DNA of 17,448 bases, from assembly GCA_938003715.1 (NCBI GenBank), contig CALKYK010000066.1, positions 1 to 17,448 of the forward strand. Direction: 5' to 3'. This document shows positions 14,194 to 17,448 of the stretch, piece after piece. Within the stretch, counting starts at the first letter, position 1. Every line of letters starts with the position of its first letter. Position numbers and translations under genes: made by a program. The stretch comes from an uncultured Gammaproteobacteria bacterium (GTDB lineage: Bacteria; Pseudomonadota; Gammaproteobacteria; Steroidobacterales; Woeseiaceae). The notes under the pieces are model-generated. The model was not told where the DNA came from. It searched no databases and worked only from the letters and a program-made list of their open reading frames with translations.

Positions 14194-14420
14194 CGAAGTC
14201 CCCTCTTTTTTATGCCAGGCTTTCGCCTGCTACGTGGTGGTTTTGCGAACGTCTGCCCGGATCGCAACGGGATCCGGCGTACGGTTTCTCGGTGACTGAC
14301 AGCTGCTTGTGCCGTCCCTGGTTATTTCCACGTAGTTTGTTTCAGTCCCTTTTGTATCTCCCTCAGCCGTCCGTTGATTTTCAATTAGGATAAAACAAAT
14401 ATGAAACTTTGAATAGCACG
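14194..14420 (-). promoter_or_regulatory. Upstream region and mRNA leader of the coxB operon
   Basis: These 227 bases hold no gene. They include the only noticeably AT-rich patch of the area (about 14375-14412, rich in TTTTATCC/AATTGAAAA on the minus strand), a reasonable place for the cox promoter, though I could not pair a good -35 with a -10. Closer to coxB are two inverted repeats, and the ribosome site GAGGGG lies at about 14200-14205. The CAGGC/GCCTG stem at 14216-14229 closes on a GAAA loop in the mRNA, a stable GNRA-type hairpin just upstream of the ribosome site. Confidence 0.5.
14257..14277. promoter_or_regulatory. Perfect 7-bp inverted repeat in the coxB leader
   Basis: CCGGATC (14257-14263) and GATCCGG (14271-14277) are exact reverse complements separated by seven bases. 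This could be a regulator dyad or an mRNA hairpin. The centre is about 75 bases upstream of the coxB start codon. Confidence 0.4.
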
Positions 14421-14876
14421 TCAGCGCTGCAGGTTCGCGACGGTACGGAGTCTTCGGTTCCCGGACCAGTCCAGGTAGCGGATGGCTTCGTCGCGGACGA
14501 TCTCGCCGTCCCAGTTACCCTCCGCGGCAAGCAGGAATGTGGCGCCGTAACCTCTTGCCTGCCAGGGCTCGCCGTCCCAGTTGACGAAAGCAATCCCGGA
14601 CTTCGCATGGCGGCTCCAGTTTTCCTGGTCTTCGGGGACCAGTTCGAACTTGCCGTCGTGTATCCAGGCAGTCCAGCGCTCGCCGTTCCAGGCAACGTAG
14701 TTCATGCGGTCGAGCGACCACGGTTCGTTGCCGGAGGAATTGCCGGCACCGACTTTTAAATAGAAGCTGACGTTCGCCGCCGCGATGGCGACGACGAGAC
14801 CGGCCAGCAAATAGGACAAGGCTCGATTCAACGGGCACACCCCCGATGGCCCGGAACGGATTGTTCGGCTAACCAT
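14421..14876 (-). CDS. Membrane-anchored protein with 37-residue Trp repeats, function unknown
   Basis: I do not recognise this family. The 151-aa version starts at the ATG at 14876, and a TTG at 14900 or GTG at 14840 are also possible. It has one N-terminal signal-anchor helix (about 16-40), then a soluble, probably periplasmic domain made of a repeat: residues 58-94, 95-131 and a short third copy from 132. Trp63, Trp100 and Trp137 fall exactly 37 apart, each in the motif aromatic-x-x-Trp-x-Gly-(Glu/Asn). A short Trp-rich beta-repeat fold seems likely. The gene lies alone, downstream of nothing on its strand and divergent from the next membrane gene; coxB starts 227 bases further along. Confidence 0.7.
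   Translation of the reverse strand: MVSRTIRSGPSGVCPLNRALSYLLAGLVVAIAAANVSFYLKVGAGNSSGNEPWSLDRMNYVAWNGERWTAWIHDGKFELVPEDQENWSRHAKSGIAFVNWDGEPWQARGYGATFLLAAEGNWDGEIVRDEAIRYLDWSGNRRLRTVANLQR
14424..14705 (-). repeat. 37-residue (111-bp) protein repeat, 2.5 copies
   Basis: Two full units (residues 58-94 and 95-131) and a truncated third (132-151) align without gaps. Shared positions include NYVAWNGERW / AFVNWDGEPW / RYLDWSGNRR, a Phe at unit position 20 in the first two, and the Trp at unit position 6 in all three. The DNA is diverged, so this is an old protein-level repeat, not a recent tandem duplication. Confidence 0.65.
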
Positions 14877-14968
14877 AATACCGTACCGAACACGCCGCAA
14901 GCGTCGTCTATACTTTCTTCGGGTACCAATGACCGCCGCTCGTTGACGCGCTGCGGCAATTGAGCGTC
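14877..14968. promoter_or_regulatory. Divergent intergenic region with a -10-like TATACT
   Basis: The 92 bases separate two divergent genes. TATACT at 14909-14914 (+) is a good -10 match for the rightward membrane gene, but no clear -35 lies 16-18 bases upstream. On the minus strand a TATTAT overlaps the chosen ATG of the leftward gene; if that is its -10, translation must start at the later GTG or TTG. Confidence 0.35.
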
Positions 14969-15487
14969 ATGATCGAATCGCTCGATAACGATGTCTCCGG
15001 GTTAGACGACGTCAGACCGGACGGCATGATCATCAACGCCGGGGCCGTGCTTGCGGTCCTGCTCGGCATACCGGCGTTCGCGATCGGCGTGTTCGGTGCG
15101 GTGGGCGTTATCTCGGGCCAGAAACTCGTAGCCGGCATGCTCGGTGCGTTATGGGGCTACGCGGCCGCCGCCGGCGCTTACGAACTCAATCGCCGCAAGT
15201 TCGACTGGCATCTCGGCACCCGGTACAAGGATATCCATCTGCTGGCCGGTACGCTCGCCGTAGCCTGCGGTCTCGTTGTCAGCGGCGCGGTGGACGAAAC
15301 GATGCCGGCGTTGGCGCTCGTTCCGGCCTTGTCGGCAGTCAAGCAGGCCAGCGATGGCCAAAAGAACCATATGCTCACCCTGATTCACGCTGGCGTTCTG
15401 CTGACCGGCATCTGCGTGGGTATCTGGTTCTACCGAGACGGCACGATTGGCGGTGCGATCCTGGCGCGCATCGCGATGCTGCCCTGA
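14969..15487 (+). CDS. Small integral membrane protein, function unknown
   Basis: A 172-aa protein with an acidic N-terminus (about 20 residues) followed by four to five hydrophobic helices (roughly 25-48, 50-70, 88-108, 130-150 and 155-168). The loop YELNRRKFDWHLGTRYKD is the main polar segment. I do not recognise the family, and no catalytic or metal motif stands out. The ATG at 14969 is preferred over an in-frame TTG at 14960; the ribosome site is weak (GAG five bases upstream). It is convergent with the TPR gene, with a 15-base gap, so it appears to be transcribed alone. Confidence 0.75.
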   Translation: MIESLDNDVSGLDDVRPDGMIINAGAVLAVLLGIPAFAIGVFGAVGVISGQKLVAGMLGALWGYAAAAGAYELNRRKFDWHLGTRYKDIHLLAGTLAVACGLVVSGAVDETMPALALVPALSAVKQASDGQKNHMLTLIHAGVLLTGICVGIWFYRDGTIGGAILARIAMLP

Positions 15488-15502
15488 CACTTGTAAACAG
15501 GC

Positions 15503-15991
15503 TTACGGGTTGTCGGGCTTCCGGTCGTCGACCTCGACGGCGGGTTCGACCGGGTTCGTCGCATCGAGATACAGCGCGCGCGCAATTTTCATCGAACGTG
15601 CGTCCGGATTGATCGCCTCGCCCTTCAGGAGTTCCTGCTCCGCCTTGTCGTACTGCTTCGTGTAGATGTAGATCAGCGCCTTGCTGTTGTATGCCTGCCA
15701 GGTCCTGTCGTTGCGCTGCAGGACGAGATCACAGTATTTCAACGCCGTATCGTATTCGCCCATGTTCGTATAGCCGGCGCAGAGGTTGCTGAGCGCAATT
15801 TCTTCTTCTTTCCTGCCGTTGGCGGCTTCGAGCCCCTTCAGTGTAAGACGAATGCCATCCTCGTTCCGCCCGCCGAGCAGCGCCCGCGCGCCTTCGGAGA
15901 GATCCGGGTTCCGAGAACCGATGACGAACCTGGGGTCGTCGGCCCAGCCGGCCGACGCGAGCAAAAGGATGGTCAGGAGCAACGGTCGCAT
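15503..15991 (-). CDS. Exported tetratricopeptide-repeat protein
   Basis: A 162-aa protein with a clear cleavable signal peptide (MRPLLLTILLLASAGWA, then DDP), so it should act in the periplasm. TPR-type helical pairs follow: about 37-70 (GRNEDGIRLTLKGLEAANGRKEEEIALSNL), 71-104 (CAGYTNMGEYDTALKYCDLVLQRN) and 105-138 (WQAYNSKALIYIYTKQYDKAEQELLKGEAINP). These serve in protein-protein contact; the partner is unknown. The ATG at 15991 is chosen because it begins the signal peptide; upstream ATG 15997, ATG 16006 and GTG 16009 would only add up to six residues. The tail is acidic and Pro-rich (VEPAVEVDDRKPDNP). Confidence 0.85.
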   Translation of the reverse strand: MRPLLLTILLLASAGWADDPRFVIGSRNPDLSEGARALLGGRNEDGIRLTLKGLEAANGRKEEEIALSNLCAGYTNMGEYDTALKYCDLVLQRNDRTWQAYNSKALIYIYTKQYDKAEQELLKGEAINPDARSMKIARALYLDATNPVEPAVEVDDRKPDNP

Positions 15992-16127
15992 GGTCATCTC
16001 GCGCATCACGCTGCGCGTCTCTGAATTCTAGTCCAACCCGGCCGGGCCGGCGCGCCGCCGTAAATTCTACTGCGCTCGCCGCGCCCGGCTTGGTAGGATT
16101 GAGACAAAGAACAACAACGATAATTTC
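15992..16127. promoter_or_regulatory. Divergent promoter region of TPR gene and membrane gene
   Basis: The region between divergent starts contains TAGAAT on the minus strand (16025-16030), a good -10 for the TPR gene that places the mRNA start near 16018, and TAGGAT at 16094-16099 (+), a possible -10 for the membrane gene. A 10-bp palindrome CCCGGCCGGG lies at 16037-16046. Matching -35 boxes are poor. Confidence 0.4.
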
Positions 16128-16619
16128 ATGCCCGAAATCACCACCGTCGGCTGGCTGCACACCGTGATGGGTATCATCGCCCTGGTCAGCGGCGCGGTAA
16201 CGCTCACCCGGTTTAAGGAAATTTCCCTGCAGGCTCGAACCGGTCAGCTCTATCTCGCTGCCACGCTGATCACGGCGGCTACTGCGCTGGCAATATTCCA
16301 GCGCGGCACGTTCGGCCCCGGCCACGCACTGGGAATCATGACGCTGCTCGCGCTTGGTGTCGGAATGTCCGCTGAAGTATTGAAACCGTTCGGCAAGTGG
16401 TCGCGTTATGTACAGGCATTCAGCTACTCGTCAACGCTGCTGTTCCACAGCATCCCGGCGGTCACCGACGGCCTGCTCAGGCTTCCGGTCGGCGATCCCG
16501 TACTGTCCTCGATCGACGCCCCCGTTCTGAAGGTGCTGTACCTGATTCTCTTGCTGACCTTTCTCGCGGGTGTATTCCTACAGTTACGGTGGGTGCACCG
16601 GCGGGAGACTCAGCCGTAA
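16128..16619 (+). CDS. Small integral membrane protein, possibly DUF2306-like
   Basis: A 163-aa protein with four to five hydrophobic helices (about 8-27, 40-57, 66-84, 97-112 and 134-154). Histidines sit in or at the ends of helices (His11, His66 in GPGHALGI, His107 in LLFHSIPAVTD), which suggests a possible heme or metal site, but this is inference. Overall shape resembles DUF2306-type predicted membrane proteins; I am not sure of the family. The ATG has no good ribosome site; the upstream stretch is A-rich (AAAGAACAACAACGATAATTTC), which may help initiation. It ends 90 bases before the convergent crotonase-family gene, with no obvious terminator between. Confidence 0.75.
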   Translation: MPEITTVGWLHTVMGIIALVSGAVTLTRFKEISLQARTGQLYLAATLITAATALAIFQRGTFGPGHALGIMTLLALGVGMSAEVLKPFGKWSRYVQAFSYSSTLLFHSIPAVTDGLLRLPVGDPVLSSIDAPVLKVLYLILLLTFLAGVFLQLRWVHRRETQP

Positions 16620-16709
16620 ACGCCTTCTCGAAGCCCGCTGGATTGCCACGGAGCCGAAAGCCTTTGCGATTACAACACCAGGCTGTGAACTCGCGCTGAG
16701 AACGTCCAA

Positions 16710-17429
16710 TCAAACCGAGCGGCGGAGGCCGGTCAGTGCGGCGTCGACCAGGTCGAGCGGGATGCCGAAGCGGATGCTGCGTATGGTAGCGGTGCGGATA
16801 CGGCGCTTGGATTTCGTGTGCGAATGCGGATCGAGTTTGCGGAATTCCTGAGCGATAGTCCCGGCGCGTGACATCAGTTCCGGCCGCTCGATCAGCTCGT
16901 CGAAAATGCCGACATTTAGCGCCTCATCGACGTCGAAATAGTGAGCAACCGCCACCGCGCGCTGGAATGCGGCCGGCGCAAGTCGGCTCCGCAACGTCGC
17001 CACTGCAACGCGCGGCATGGTCATACCGATCGCCACTTCGTTTGCGGAAATGCGGAAGTCGCCGCGACTGCCGATCACGTAGTCGCATGACAGTGCCAGG
17101 AACAGGCCCATCGCCAGCGCATGCCCGTTGCAGGCGGCAATGACAGGATACGGATAGGCCATCACCCTAGCGGTAAGCCCGTAGCCGAGGCGCAGCATGT
17201 TGAGGGCATCCTTGCCGCCGCGCTTCATGACTTTCAGATCGAATCCCGCGGAGAAGACGTCCTCGCGCCCGGTCACGATGACGAGGGCGCGATCGGATTC
17301 GGCGCGATCGAAGGCCCGGTAGATGCCGCGCAGCACGCCGGGTGACAGCGCATTGCGCTTGCCGTCGTCGATGCGGATCGTCGCGACGCCATCGTCAAGA
17401 TCGTACTGAACGGCTTCGGCGGTCATCAT
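16710..17429 (-). CDS. Enoyl-CoA hydratase/isomerase (crotonase) family protein
   Basis: A 239-aa crotonase-fold protein of normal length. The CoA/oxyanion-hole regions are visible: FSAGFDLK at 59-66, and NGHALAMGLFLALSCDYVIG from 101 with Gly108. Of the two catalytic glutamates of enoyl-CoA hydratase, the first position is Phe110 here (GLFLA for the usual GCELA), while the second is kept as Glu131 in SANEVAIGMTMP. One glutamate fits enoyl-CoA isomerase-type or otherwise specialised members better than a hydratase; the substrate is not predictable. Two consecutive ATGs (17429, 17426) begin the gene, and TAGAAT lies three bases upstream of the first. It stands alone at the right edge of the window. 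Confidence 0.9.
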   Translation of the reverse strand: MMTAEAVQYDLDDGVATIRIDDGKRNALSPGVLRGIYRAFDRAESDRALVIVTGREDVFSAGFDLKVMKRGGKDALNMLRLGYGLTARVMAYPYPVIAACNGHALAMGLFLALSCDYVIGSRGDFRISANEVAIGMTMPRVAVATLRSRLAPAAFQRAVAVAHYFDVDEALNVGIFDELIERPELMSRAGTIAQEFRKLDPHSHTKSKRRIRTATIRSIRFGIPLDLVDAALTGLRRSV

Positions 17430-17448
17430 TCGATTCTAGTTCGAAACG

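Noticed and set aside
16620..16709. Possible terminator or small RNA between convergent genes
   Set aside because: No stem with a T-tract and no RNA-gene-like structure could be found in these 90 bases.
1..17448. CRISPR arrays, insertion sequences, tRNA genes, attachment sites
   Set aside because: I scanned for regular direct repeats, transposase motifs, terminal inverted repeats and cloverleaf-like segments and found none.

Overview
The window is a GC-rich (roughly 60-65% by eye) stretch of a bacterial chromosome, most likely from a gammaproteobacterium. The evidence for that is the TypA sequence and the order coxB-coxA-ctaG-coxC followed by a convergent small DUF2909-type membrane gene, which is typical of that class. 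There are no tRNAs, rRNAs, CRISPR arrays or insertion sequences. This taxonomic call is an inference from gene content.

Layout. Bases 1-958 (+) hold the C-terminal part of typA/bipA; its first ~100 bases are frame-broken and look like a noisy contig end. A Tat-exported sulfite-oxidase-family molybdoenzyme follows at 1042-2208 (+). From 2250 to 9740 everything reads leftward as one tightly packed operon: gldC-like gene, actA, actB1, actB2, actC, actD, actE, actF. This is an alternative complex III (ACIII), a quinol:cytochrome c oxidoreductase unrelated to bc1. A DUF2909-like 62-aa gene (9794-9982, +) sits between this operon and a second leftward operon, coxC-ctaG-coxA-coxB (9979-14193), encoding a caa3-type oxidase whose subunit II carries its own cytochrome c domain. 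The right end (14421-17429) holds unrelated single genes: a membrane-anchored protein with a 37-residue Trp repeat, two small integral membrane proteins, an exported TPR protein and an enoyl-CoA hydratase/isomerase-family protein.

How the genes work together. ACIII oxidises membrane quinol (ActC/ActF NrfD-type membrane subunits, ActB2 with four predicted Fe-S clusters, ActA pentaheme and ActE monoheme cytochromes). It can pass electrons to the cytochrome c domain fused to CoxB, then CuA, heme a and the heme a3/CuB centre of CoxA, where O2 is reduced. CtaG delivers copper. Most neighbouring genes in both operons overlap by a few bases (ATGA, GTGA, TGATG), so translation is probably coupled.

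Most worth a second look: (1) a clear homologue of the Bacteroidetes gliding protein GldC as the first gene of a proteobacterial ACIII operon; (2) ActB split into two genes, with the Mo-enzyme-like half keeping a complete four-cysteine Fe-S motif; (3) the exact 37-residue Trp repeat protein; (4) two inverted repeats in the 227-bp coxB leader; (5) the damaged start of the window. I see no wholly new defence or biosynthetic system here; the novelty lies in the make-up of the respiratory module.
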